From Gemmatimonadota bacterium (GTDB lineage Bacteria; Latescibacterota; UBA2968): a stretch of DNA of 56,813 nt. Positions within the stretch are counted from its first letter, which is position 1. Every line of letters begins with the position of its first letter. The DNA lies in the NCBI GenBank assembly GCA_002727195.1, contig PBWH01000027.1, forward strand, positions 118,637 to 175,449. Reading direction: 5' to 3'. The translations under genes were made by a program, and so were the position numbers. This document shows positions 25,218-33,642 of the stretch, in pieces. The notes below the pieces were generated by a model, which worked only from the letters and a program-made list of their open reading frames with translations, was not told the DNA's origin and made no database searches.

Positions 25218-27359
25218 TCATTGAAGTGCCTCGCTTTCGTTGGCGATGATCTTTCTGGCCTCTTCTAGATGCGGGCTGTCCGGCGCGAGACTGGCCAGTT
25301 CGTCAAGCAGCGCTTCCGTGGACTGTCCTTCGGCGTGGGTAACCAGAATGCGCATCAGTAGCCTGGTGGACCTGGAACCATCAACCGGCCAGGACTCGAG
25401 GTGGGACGTGGCCCTTTCCGGGTAACCGTTCCTTATGAACAGGCGGATCAGCTGTTCACGGTAGAGGGCGTTGTCGGGGTAGACCGAGACCAATCCACGG
25501 TAGATGTCCTGAGCAGGCAAGGTGAAACCCTGCGAGATGTGGCGGAAGGCAACCGTAAGGGCGTCCTCCTTCGAGATCAACCTGATCGCCTTGATTTCGT
25601 TGTTCAGGGCCAGATTGTCGATACCGCTTTTCGAGAACTCCAGACGGTCTGAGAAGTGCCTGAGTCGCTCGTAAACACGGGCAAGCATCAGGTAGGCCTG
25701 TGCTGCCCGGACGGTTTCGTCTCTGGACTCTCGGTATTCTGCCTCTCGACGATAGATTTTTCGTCTATGGAGATCGGCGAAGAAGGAGTCGGTGAAGAAT
25801 GCATCATACTGGTAGCGGTTGTTGGGTCGAACAACGTATACGAGTTCCGCCTCGGAGCCGGCTTTGACGATGTGGACGACCTCGCCGGGGATGACCCGGT
25901 GTTCGTCAAATCGCGTGCTTCCGATGTAGAAATCCGGATCCGATCGGTAGTCCAGGAGGATGATTCCCTCCGGCATCTGCATTTCCGTGCCGACAAACCG
26001 GCTTGAGACCCGGATTGGTCGGTCGAACTCGTCGAGGCAGTTTTCGGCGATCCAGCGAACTGCCTCCTTCTGCCCGTGTCGCCAGTAGTCCGTTTCATAC
26101 CGATGCCACGCGGTGTCGATGGTGCCGGCGATAATATGGTTGAAGTAAGAGGATTGGTATGGGTGGAGTCTGATCATCTCGCCAAGCACGAGACCACCGA
26201 AGGCCACACCCACCACCGCCGACGAAATCTTCCAATATCGCTCTCGTCTGCCGCAGAGCACGGCGAGGGCCGTTCCCCCCAGGACCGAGAGCGGTGGAAC
26301 GGTGAATAGGAAGTGTCGCATGCCATCATACAGATGGGGCTTCATCACATAGGCATAGGCGATGGGGAAGACGCCCGCAAGCGCCAGAATGCCATACTGG
26401 AGCGCGGTGATGCTACGCCAGCGTCTCCAGGCGCCGATCGAGATTAAGGCAATCGCGGCCAATAGACCCAGATAGACGAACTCAGGCAGTGTGATGCTGA
26501 CCCAGCGGGGGATATAGACCCGGGGTGTCAGCGGGCTGCCTACATATGTTCCGTCGAAGAATGACCAGTGCGTATCGGGGAAGTCCGAGAATTTCGTGAG
26601 CGCCTCGTAGGGGGTCTGGAGGGGCATGACCGATGCCCGCGGCCAGAATGCATACATCACGGTGAGCGAAACAACGACGGTGGTCGCGATCCGGATACCC
26701 AAGGCAGGCCAGTCGATCGGTTCTCGTCGCTCGACGAGTATCAGGGCGAGAAGGAGGAAGAGACCTGCATACATGTACACGACAAGGCCACCCACGCGGA
26801 TGGCCAGGGTGAGACCGATCGCGAGACCCGTCAGGATGGATAATCGTCTCGAGATACGAGGGAAGATATCCAAACATCGCAGTAAATAGTAGACACTCCA
26901 TAGGTAGAAGACGGCAAACGGAATGTCTTTTGGATTGTTGAAGCTGTGGCCGTAGTATCGCGGTGTGAGGGCGAGCGCGATAGCCGCGAGCATCCCGCCC
27001 CGAACTCCGCCCAGTAGATAGCCGATACGGTAGGCCGCTACGATACCCAGCAGACCAACTAGGCCGTTGCAGAGGTGCTTCGTGTCCAGAGGGTTGTAGG
27101 GTGAGATGAACGAGGCCAGGTGGGCGACTATATCGAAAAAGGCACCATAGTAGTAGACTCGATACATTTCTAGGACGCGATCATCGCGTCCCAGATACCA
27201 ATCCATAAGCGCTTCACCGTGCAGGAGGTGGAGCGGCTCGTCGTTGGTGATCCCATAATCGGTGAAGGTGGTGAATACCACGACGGCATAGCCGGCTGCG
27301 AGAACGAGAAACGCACGGTGGGTTCCCCAGATGAAGCGGATTTGGTCCTTGATCAGCAT
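25218..27359 (-). CDS. GT-C membrane glycosyltransferase (PMT_2/ArnT-like) with helical repeat tail
   Basis: 713 residues. The first 420 or so contain a dozen membrane helices; the first loop has DYGITNDEPLHLLHG, with the acidic residues expected at a GT-C catalytic loop, and later LTPRYYGHSFNNPKDIPF. The last 300 residues are soluble; the final part has TPR-like helical pairs (ALTVAFRHISQGFTLPAQDI, PDNALYREQLIRL). Such enzymes move sugars from polyprenyl carriers to lipids, proteins or polysaccharides at the outer face of the inner membrane. Isolated gene, divergent from a PhyH gene. Confidence 0.8.
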   Translation of the reverse strand: MLIKDQIRFIWGTHRAFLVLAAGYAVVVFTTFTDYGITNDEPLHLLHGEALMDWYLGRDDRVLEMYRVYYYGAFFDIVAHLASFISPYNPLDTKHLCNGLVGLLGIVAAYRIGYLLGGVRGGMLAAIALALTPRYYGHSFNNPKDIPFAVFYLWSVYYLLRCLDIFPRISRRLSILTGLAIGLTLAIRVGGLVVYMYAGLFLLLALILVERREPIDWPALGIRIATTVVVSLTVMYAFWPRASVMPLQTPYEALTKFSDFPDTHWSFFDGTYVGSPLTPRVYIPRWVSITLPEFVYLGLLAAIALISIGAWRRWRSITALQYGILALAGVFPIAYAYVMKPHLYDGMRHFLFTVPPLSVLGGTALAVLCGRRERYWKISSAVVGVAFGGLVLGEMIRLHPYQSSYFNHIIAGTIDTAWHRYETDYWRHGQKEAVRWIAENCLDEFDRPIRVSSRFVGTEMQMPEGIILLDYRSDPDFYIGSTRFDEHRVIPGEVVHIVKAGSEAELVYVVRPNNRYQYDAFFTDSFFADLHRRKIYRREAEYRESRDETVRAAQAYLMLARVYERLRHFSDRLEFSKSGIDNLALNNEIKAIRLISKEDALTVAFRHISQGFTLPAQDIYRGLVSVYPDNALYREQLIRLFIRNGYPERATSHLESWPVDGSRSTRLLMRILVTHAEGQSTEALLDELASLAPDSPHLEEARKIIANESEALQ

Positions 27360-27514
27360 CGAGAGTGGTAGGATAGCCGGCCCTTACGAATATCGGTTGC
27401 GGGAAAGCGGTTTTCGTGTTTCGATCTTGTCGAGTCCGTTATCAACAATGGTCATCCGGTCGATCCGAGGCAACTGTTCAGTCACGGCGGCTGGCGTTAC
27501 TAACTGAGATACAC

Positions 27515-28336
27515 GTGATACCAGACATCGATGTTTACCGCTTCGATCTGAACGGGTTCGTGGTCCTGAAGGGCGCTTTGAATCGTGCCGAAGTCGAGGA
27601 TCTGAATACAGTTCTTGATACCTTTCCGCCTGTCGAACCCGGAGAATGGTATGGGAACGTCCACGGGCACACCTACGGTGACGAGACGTCGGGCCTGAAT
27701 CTGCAGCAGATATACGAGGCCGGTGAGCCGTTCGAGCGGCTGATCGATCATCCATCGTGGATCGAACACGTGAAGTTCTTCGTCGGCGGCGAGAAGACGT
27801 TCGACTACCACCACGGCCCGCTCTTTATCGACGAAAACTTCGTTAATTTCCGTGAGGTTGGCGAAGCGATTGGAATTCACTCCGGTGGTTTCCCGCCGAT
27901 CCACCGGAATCAGTTCCGGTATCACGGGGGGCGTTTCATGTGCGGTCAGGTCAACGTGCTGATGGCGCTTACTAACATCGGTCTCGGGGACGGGGGCACG
28001 ATGCTGATACCGGCCAGTCACAAGTCGAACTTCCAGCATCCGGGATACGATCAGGCGCGCATGGGGCCAGGCCGGTCGGTCGATATGGTCGAGGATGCGA
28101 TCGAGGTTCATATGAACGCGGGAGATGTGCTTGTATTCGTGGACGCGCTCTGCCACGGCTCCGCCAAGCGTGTGAACGAGGGAACACGCCGTATCTGTGT
28201 GTATCGCTATGGCCCCTCGTGGGGGAACTCCCGCCACGGCTACCAACCGTCCGAGGAACTGCTGGACAGGCTGACACCGGAACGAAGGCAGATGATACAA
28301 CCACAGAAGCTGATCCCAAGGCCAGTGTCGCCTTGA
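27515..28336 (+). CDS. Phytanoyl-CoA dioxygenase (PhyH) family protein
   Basis: 273 residues from GTG 27515, giving PDIDVYRFDLNGFVVLKGAL, the family N-terminus. IGIHSGGFPP in the middle and ALCHGSAKRVNEGTRRICVYR near the C-terminus carry the distal His and the Arg. The proximal site reads H-S-G rather than the common H-x-D, so iron binding may differ. GGTMLIPASHKSNF is a usual family segment. It precedes an MR/MLE gene by 23 bases and is probably co-transcribed with it. Confidence 0.82.
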   Translation: MIPDIDVYRFDLNGFVVLKGALNRAEVEDLNTVLDTFPPVEPGEWYGNVHGHTYGDETSGLNLQQIYEAGEPFERLIDHPSWIEHVKFFVGGEKTFDYHHGPLFIDENFVNFREVGEAIGIHSGGFPPIHRNQFRYHGGRFMCGQVNVLMALTNIGLGDGGTMLIPASHKSNFQHPGYDQARMGPGRSVDMVEDAIEVHMNAGDVLVFVDALCHGSAKRVNEGTRRICVYRYGPSWGNSRHGYQPSEELLDRLTPERRQMIQPQKLIPRPVSP

Positions 28337-28359
28337 GGACCACACAGAAGGGATAGAGC

Positions 28360-29502
28360 ATGAAGATCACGGGGCTCAAGTCGTTCATGGCGAAGGAAGG
28401 AAGCCGGTCTCGCGTGCTGTGCAAGGTAGAGACCGACGAAGGGATCTACGGATGGGGCGAGTGTTATAGCCCCGGTCCCGATCTGGCGGTGATTCCAACG
28501 CTGGATTACATCTTCGAGCTGATCAAGGGCATCGATCCGCGCCGGATCGAGTTCATCATGATGAAGCTCTTCCAGCAGATGCGCTTCCCGCCGGGGGCGG
28601 TCGGTCTGTCGGCGATGTCCGGTCTAGACCACGCCCTGTGGGACATCAGCGGTAAGGCGGCGGGTGTCCCGGTGTATCAGTTGCTGGGCGGCGCAGCGCG
28701 GGATAAGGTTCAGGTCTACCGTTCGATCGGAGGTAAGGACGCGAAGGAGGCGGCCGAGGTCGCGCACAAGCTTCACGACGACTACGGCTTCACGGCCTTC
28801 AAGACGAGTCCGTTCCGTGTGTCTCCGGACGAGCATCGGTGGGGGATCGTGTGCAAGAAGGCGGCCGAGTACTTCGAGGGGCTGCGTAAGCACTGTCCGG
28901 AAGAGTGGGAGTTCGCCTTCGACCCGCACGCGAAGATCTTCGAGCCCATTAAGGCGCTCCAGTTGGCGAACGCGCTTGCCCCGTATGACCCGTTCTTCTA
29001 TGAGGAACCCCTCCGGCCGGAGAACAGCGATGCGTGGGGAAGACTGCGTTCACAGATGCAGGTTCCGCTCGCGACGGGTGAATGTCTCTACACCCGGTTC
29101 GAGTTCCTGGATCTGCTGTCAAAGCAGGGCGCCGACATCATACAGCCCGATATCTGCGTCTGCGGAGGCCTTCTCGAGATGCGCAAGATCGCCGCGATCG
29201 CCGAGGCGCACTACGTTTCGGTCGCCCCGCACAACCCGATGGGGCCGCTCGCGACGGCCGTGAACCTGCACTTCAGCGCGGCCACGCCCAACTTCAAGAT
29301 CCTCGAGTATCATCTGCCGGACGACAAGGGCGGCGGTGACTGGCTCGACGAAGCCTATTGGCCGACGGACGGATACCTGCAGTTACGACCCGATCGCCCG
29401 GGGCTGGGTGTGGAGGTGAACGAAGAGGTGGTTCAGACTGAATATGTCCTCTGGGAACGAAAGAGTCCTGTCCGCCCCGACGGATCGACTGGGTACATCT
29501 AG
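28360..29502 (+). CDS. MR/MLE family acid-sugar dehydratase-like enzyme
   Basis: 380 residues. N-terminal cap MKITGLKSFM and TDEGIYGWGECYSPG; barrel signatures AMSGLDHALWDISGKAAG and VPVYQLLGG. Metal ligands: FAFDPHAK (Asp), FYEEPL (Glu), TGECLY (Glu); base candidate Lys in FTAFKTSPF and His in VAPHNPMGPLAT. The pattern resembles galactonate/gluconate-type dehydratases of the enolase superfamily. It follows a PhyH gene and its stop codon touches a long perfect inverted repeat. Exact substrate not inferable. Confidence 0.88.
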   Translation: MKITGLKSFMAKEGSRSRVLCKVETDEGIYGWGECYSPGPDLAVIPTLDYIFELIKGIDPRRIEFIMMKLFQQMRFPPGAVGLSAMSGLDHALWDISGKAAGVPVYQLLGGAARDKVQVYRSIGGKDAKEAAEVAHKLHDDYGFTAFKTSPFRVSPDEHRWGIVCKKAAEYFEGLRKHCPEEWEFAFDPHAKIFEPIKALQLANALAPYDPFFYEEPLRPENSDAWGRLRSQMQVPLATGECLYTRFEFLDLLSKQGADIIQPDICVCGGLLEMRKIAAIAEAHYVSVAPHNPMGPLATAVNLHFSAATPNFKILEYHLPDDKGGGDWLDEAYWPTDGYLQLRPDRPGLGVEVNEEVVQTEYVLWERKSPVRPDGSTGYI

Positions 29503-29548
29503 ACGAACACTGCATCACCGTGCATAGCACGGTGATGCAGTGTTCGTC
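29502..29548. repeat. Perfect 22-base inverted repeat with 3-base loop
   Basis: Arms start GACGAACACTGCATCACC and close with GTGC-ATA-GCAC; the other arm is the exact complement through position 29548. The first arm begins at the last base of the MR/MLE stop codon. There is no T run, so it is not a classical terminator. A decayed relative with the same core (CCGTGC-TTA-GTACGGTGATG) lies at 48254-48283. Confidence 0.85.
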
Positions 29549-29621
29549 GGCTTGCGTGGCAACGTCGCCTCGTGTCGAACTGGTCTAGCAGCGTTTGCAC
29601 GGCGTGTCTAAGAAATGCTGC

Positions 29622-30439
29622 TCCTCCGTGTTTTCCGTGTCTTCCGTCTCGATTACGCCTTCGAGACCGAGTGGTTCGACCGCCAGTTGGGTGAGATGAT
29701 CACGCGCCTCGAGTCCATCGGTGAACTTGACAATACGAGCATCGTGGTGACTTCTGACAACGGGATGCCGTTTCCCCAGGTGAAGGGGCAGATGTATGAT
29801 GACGACTTCCATCTCCCGCTCGCAGTCCGCTGGGGGGCGAGGGACGCCGGGGCGGGTGGTCCAGGACTTCATCAGCTGGATCGACTTCGCGCCGACTTTC
29901 GTCGAGGCTGCAGAGTTGGATACACACCCTCAGCACTCGGGGAGGAGTTTCGTGGACATTCTGGCGAGCGATCAGGATGGCTGGAGTGACGTCCGGCGGG
30001 ATCACGTGTTCACGGGGAAGGAGCGGCACGATGTTGGACGGGAGGGCGACCTCGGCTATCCGGTCCGCTGTATCCGTACTGGTGACTATCTATATGTTCG
30101 GAACTATGAACCCGATCGCTGGCCGGCCGGAAACCCGGAAACCGGATACACGAACGTGGCGAAGACCGTTACTTCGACCTGTTCTTCGGGAAACGACCGG
30201 CAGAAGAGCTGTTCGATATGCGAGAGGACCACGCCTGTATGCATAACCTCGCGGACGATCCGGAACACGCCGAGGTGAAGCGGCCGCTCTCCGAACAGCT
30301 GAACACGGCCCTCGAAGACCATGGCGATCCGCGTGCGCTCGGGAATGGTGAGATCTTCGATACCTACGAATATGTGGGCAATGCCTCCCATTCCTGGAGG
30401 GAGTATGCCGAGGGCGCGTGGGAACAGCAGGGATACTAG
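29622..30439 (+). pseudogene. Sulfatase C-terminal half, frameshifted
   Basis: Joined frames give a sulfatase C-terminal half: [37 protein letters not shown], then after a shift in a G run near 29835 [18 protein letters not shown] and [12 protein letters not shown], then after another shift near 30155 RYFDLFFGKRPAEELFDM and MHNLADDPEHAEVK, ending at TAG 30437. The N-terminal half with the C-x-P-x-R activation motif is missing; the homology begins right after a CTCCGTGTTTTCCGTGTC low-complexity tract. Not functional as it stands. Confidence 0.85.
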
Positions 30440-30454
30440 ATCGACCCGAGGCCC

Positions 30455-31579
30455 ATGTCCACATCCACACCATCCATTGCCATAGCCGGTGCTTGGGGAT
30501 ACATCGGACGGAAGTTCATCGACGCCGGCCGTATCCTGGGCTATCAGGTGTATGTATACGACCCGGGCCCCAGGCCTGACGATGTCGACCACGAGCACGT
30601 GACCCTCGTCGAAGACGAGGACGCGTTCCTGGCACTCGAGGTCGACCTCTACCACCTTGCCCTCCATCCCGAACACCGGGACCACGCCCTCCAGAGACTT
30701 GTCGAGCGGTCCAGGAGTGAGCCCATTCGGATCCTCAACGAGAAGCCGATGGCGGCTCCGGAATCCCCGCAAACCTGTCACGATCTGCTCAACACCCTCT
30801 CGGGATCGGACGTGGTCGTTCTGTTCGATTTCCCCGAGTTGTTCGACCCGATTACGCGGCGAATCCTGACGTATCTCGAGCAATTCGACGAGGTGCAGTT
30901 GACCGAGGTCCGGACCCAGCGTTCTAAGGATCGCGAAGATCCGACGAACCCCCGGAACGAGAAGAAGATGGTGCCGATCCAGTATCAGGAAACGGTACAC
31001 TGCCTTGCGTTCGTCTTGAACCTGATGGGTCGGCTCAGCGGTTCCGTCGAGTCAGCACTCAGTTCTGGTGTGGTGATGCACGCGTCCTCGGACCCGTATG
31101 ACGCGCCGAACCCCGAGGCCTATGCCTACGTCGTCGACGGGCGATGCGACTACGACTTCCTGGTTGGCGATACGGCTGTGATCGGCCATACCGATTTCAA
31201 GCGGAACGCGCCGTGGCGTAAGGCGCGGATTATTCGCGGAACCGGAGACGGGAAACCGTTCGAGATCCAGGTGGACTATCTCGAGGGTGCGAAATATCTG
31301 ATTCTGGATGGTGAGGATCAGGCGGTCGAGCCGTGGAGCAGCTCCTATACGGCGGTCCTGGATGGGTTCAGGGAACTCGTGACGGGGGTGCCGGCGGCCG
31401 AGCTGTCGAGAGGGGTGTATCCCAACGCTACGTTTGCCAACTATACCTACCAGCTGTCGAGCGTGCTCTGGCGAGCAAGCCGGGACGGGGTTGAAATTCG
31501 CATTCAGGATGCCGCATCGCTCGCCGCGTTCGATGCGAAGTTCGCGGAGGAGATTCCGCGCTTCGCGACCTACGGCTGA
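30455..31579 (+). CDS. Gfo/Idh/MocA family oxidoreductase
   Basis: 374 residues. TPSIAIAGAWGYIGRKFID is a Rossmann N-terminus with an altered glycine motif (G-A-W-G-Y-I-G); ILNEKPMAAPE carries the conserved Glu-Lys-Pro. The C-terminal half is the beta-sheet substrate domain. NAD(P)-dependent sugar or polyol oxidoreductase by family. It follows the broken sulfatase by 15 bases, suggesting a former operon. Its stop abuts the stop of the convergent PhyH gene. Confidence 0.8.
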   Translation: MSTSTPSIAIAGAWGYIGRKFIDAGRILGYQVYVYDPGPRPDDVDHEHVTLVEDEDAFLALEVDLYHLALHPEHRDHALQRLVERSRSEPIRILNEKPMAAPESPQTCHDLLNTLSGSDVVVLFDFPELFDPITRRILTYLEQFDEVQLTEVRTQRSKDREDPTNPRNEKKMVPIQYQETVHCLAFVLNLMGRLSGSVESALSSGVVMHASSDPYDAPNPEAYAYVVDGRCDYDFLVGDTAVIGHTDFKRNAPWRKARIIRGTGDGKPFEIQVDYLEGAKYLILDGEDQAVEPWSSSYTAVLDGFRELVTGVPAAELSRGVYPNATFANYTYQLSSVLWRASRDGVEIRIQDAASLAAFDAKFAEEIPRFATYG

Positions 31580-32401
31580 TCAGCCCTTCTGCTTATTCCC
31601 ATACAACTGAGATCCCTTGTCCTCGCAGCGATAGCCGGGAGGCGCTAACACGGCCTGCTGAGCCTCCGTGAGCTCATCGTAGAACGGTGGAGGTGTGTAG
31701 GTTCCCATACCGCCTTCCGTGACAGGGCCTGACTGGTATCGCATCAGGATGCTACGACGCTGATGGCTGGCGGTCCAGGGCAGCGCGCCGTGCATCAGGC
31801 ATTCAACGAACAGGACCGCGTCGCCTGCCTTGGCCGGGATCTGGGCGATCCGGTCTTTGTGTTCGTGGTGGAGACGAATCTCGTCCGGGCACGGGAAGTT
31901 CGCCTTGTGACTCCCAGGTAGACAGGCGAATCCGCCATCCTCCGGCCCGACATCCGTCAGCTGGACGGCGATGTTGGTCATCCCGCAGAACATCCGACCG
32001 TTCCGATACAGGAATCCTCTCGATCGGTCGTGCGGTTCGGCGCCCTCGTGAAACCAGAATCCTTCCGCGCCCTGGTCCATCAGCAGACCGCTCATCGCCT
32101 CGAGCCTGAAGCCTGGTCCCAGCAGTTCTTCCAGGTAGGGGGCGAACACGGGGAGGGCGATCATCTGTCGGAAGATCTCGCAGTGCGGCTTGTCCCAGGT
32201 GAGCATGCCTCCTAGGTCGCCACGTCCCGTCGTGCCCTTCAAAGTCGAGGATGTGCGGGCCAGGTCGTTGGGCCGGATGCTGACACGATCTGAGTGCGCG
32301 TCGACTGCCGCGTTGGCCGACCTGAGCTGGTCGGGTGAAAGGGCGTTCTCTATCACGAGATACCCGTGGACGTCGAAGCAGTATTTCTCTGCGTCGGTCA
32401 T
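31580..32401 (-). CDS. Phytanoyl-CoA dioxygenase (PhyH) family protein
   Basis: 273 residues starting MTDAEKYCFDVHGYLVIENAL. The proximal site reads WFHEGAEPHD, an H-x-G variant rather than H-x-D, as in the PhyH protein at 27515; the distal His is in VECLMHGALPW and the Arg in HQRRSILMRY. GGFACLPGSHKANFPCP is typical for the family. It lies six bases upstream of nothing on this strand except the SlyD-like gene further up, which ends seven bases before its start region, so the two may be co-transcribed. Confidence 0.83.
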   Translation of the reverse strand: MTDAEKYCFDVHGYLVIENALSPDQLRSANAAVDAHSDRVSIRPNDLARTSSTLKGTTGRGDLGGMLTWDKPHCEIFRQMIALPVFAPYLEELLGPGFRLEAMSGLLMDQGAEGFWFHEGAEPHDRSRGFLYRNGRMFCGMTNIAVQLTDVGPEDGGFACLPGSHKANFPCPDEIRLHHEHKDRIAQIPAKAGDAVLFVECLMHGALPWTASHQRRSILMRYQSGPVTEGGMGTYTPPPFYDELTEAQQAVLAPPGYRCEDKGSQLYGNKQKG

Positions 32402-32407
32402 CGGTGA

Positions 32408-32890
32408 CTAGTGGTGATGGCCACCGGGTCCGTGAACGTGCCCGTGCTGAATCTCTTCCGCTTCGGCTTCGCGAACACTCTCTATGCTGACCGAGAAGTG
32501 CAGGCGCTCTCCGGCCAGCTCATGGTTTCCGTCGACAGTGATCTTGTCGTCTTCGATCGCGACGACCCGGATGGGTATGGGGCCGTCCTCGGTCTCTGCC
32601 TGGAAGCGCATCCCGACCTGGATGTCGTCGATGCCTTCGAAGTCTCTCCGGGCGATCGACTGCTGCAGGGCGTCATCGCGAACCCCGTAACCATCCTCCG
32701 GCTCGACCGTCACGTGGAATGCGTCGCCTACCGCTTTACCGGCCATCGCCTTCTCCAGTCCTTCGATGATGTTCCCGAACCCGTAGAGGAAGACCATCGG
32801 GTCTTGGCCTTTGGATGTGTCGAGGGTATCCCCGGCGTAGTTTTTGAGCGTGTAGTGCATGCCGACGACCATGCCGTCCTGAATGTTCAT
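32408..32890 (-). CDS. FKBP-type peptidyl-prolyl cis-trans isomerase, SlyD-like
   Basis: 160 residues from the ATG giving MNIQDGMVVGMHYTLKN; AAGGACC lies upstream. FLYGFGNIIEGLEKAMAGKAVGD and VEPEDGYG are the FKBP core, followed by an insert-in-flap domain (VGMRFQAETEDGPIPIRVV). The C-terminus is His-rich (HGHVHGPGGHHH), a metal-binding tail as in SlyD. It would act as a folding catalyst and metal chaperone in the cytoplasm. Confidence 0.93.
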   Translation of the reverse strand: MNIQDGMVVGMHYTLKNYAGDTLDTSKGQDPMVFLYGFGNIIEGLEKAMAGKAVGDAFHVTVEPEDGYGVRDDALQQSIARRDFEGIDDIQVGMRFQAETEDGPIPIRVVAIEDDKITVDGNHELAGERLHFSVSIESVREAEAEEIQHGHVHGPGGHHH

Positions 32891-32979
32891 AGAGGTCCTT
32901 TCATTTGTATCATGTATGGCTACAATTGAAGGACGCATCGAGATAAGGTCAAGCCGTCGTTGTATCGATGAAACGCATG

Positions 32980-33001
32980 GTATATACTTCAGTATATACT
33001 T
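32980..33001 (+). promoter_or_regulatory. Direct repeats in the vapBC promoter region
   Basis: GTATATACTT occurs twice, separated by CA, so the copies are about one helical turn apart; each contains the palindrome GTATATAC. They lie 15 bases before the antitoxin start. AbrB-fold antitoxins bind such repeated sites to repress their own operon; binding here is inference. Confidence 0.55.
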
Positions 33002-33016
33002 TTACTCGGAGGTCTG

Positions 33017-33244
33017 ATGGAAACTGCGAAGGTGTTCACAAATGGGAGGAGCCAGGCCATTCGGCTCCCCAAAAGCTGCCGATTCGAAGGCAAAGAGGTT
33101 TACATCAAGAAGCTGATGGGGGCAGTCGTCCTGGTTCCGAAAGCCGATTCCTGGAAATCGTTGGTCGATAGCCTCGATCAGTTCAGTCCTGACTTCATGG
33201 AAGAGCGCGCTGAACCGGGTCGACAAAAGAGGATGGAAATGTGA
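33017..33244 (+). CDS. vapB: VapB/VagC-type antitoxin (AbrB-like domain)
   Basis: 75 residues. METAKVFTNGRSQAIRLPKS followed by CRFEGKEVYIKKL is the swapped-hairpin DNA-binding domain of VagC-type antitoxins; the C-terminal tail (WKSLVDSLDQFSPDFMEERA) would wrap the toxin. Start ATG 33017 after GGAGG. It overlaps the toxin gene by four bases (GTGA). Confidence 0.92.
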   Translation: METAKVFTNGRSQAIRLPKSCRFEGKEVYIKKLMGAVVLVPKADSWKSLVDSLDQFSPDFMEERAEPGRQKRMEM

Positions 33245-33642
33245 TTCAGTATCTGCTGGACACGGATATCTGCATCTATCTGATCAAGGAAAGGCCCGGG
33301 AAGGTGATCCGCAGACTACGCCAGGAGTCGCCAACAGATGTAGGTGTTTCTTCCATCACGCTGAGCGAGCTGGAATTGGGTGTCCATCGGAGCGCTCGGC
33401 CCGAACAGAACCGCACGGCTCTCTTCCAGTTTCTAGCGCCACTCTCGATTCTTCCCTACGACGATCTTGCTGCCGCTTGCTATGGCGAATTGAGATCCCA
33501 CCTGGAGTCTAGTGGAACGCCCATCGGATCGATGGATACACTCATCGCCGCCCACGCGTTGTCGCTCGAATGCAAGCTGGTGACGAATAACGTCAGAGAA
33601 TTCAGCAGAGCTACCGAACTCGCCATCGAGAACTGGGCTTGA
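33241..33642 (+). CDS. vapC: VapC-type PIN-domain ribonuclease toxin
   Basis: 133 residues from GTG 33241. PIN-domain acidic residues are in YLLDTDICIYLIK, SSITLSELELG, and GSMDTLIAAHAL, with TNNVREFSRA near the end, as in VapC ribonucleases that cut tRNA or rRNA. All conserved acids appear present. Partner of the upstream antitoxin; the stop abuts the end of a convergent pseudogene. Confidence 0.93.
   Translation: MIQYLLDTDICIYLIKERPGKVIRRLRQESPTDVGVSSITLSELELGVHRSARPEQNRTALFQFLAPLSILPYDDLAAACYGELRSHLESSGTPIGSMDTLIAAHALSLECKLVTNNVREFSRATELAIENWA

Noticed and set aside
32980..33001. Promoter -10 box reading of the TATATACT repeats
   Set aside because: The two copies are better explained as paired operator sites; no convincing -35 element at the right spacing.
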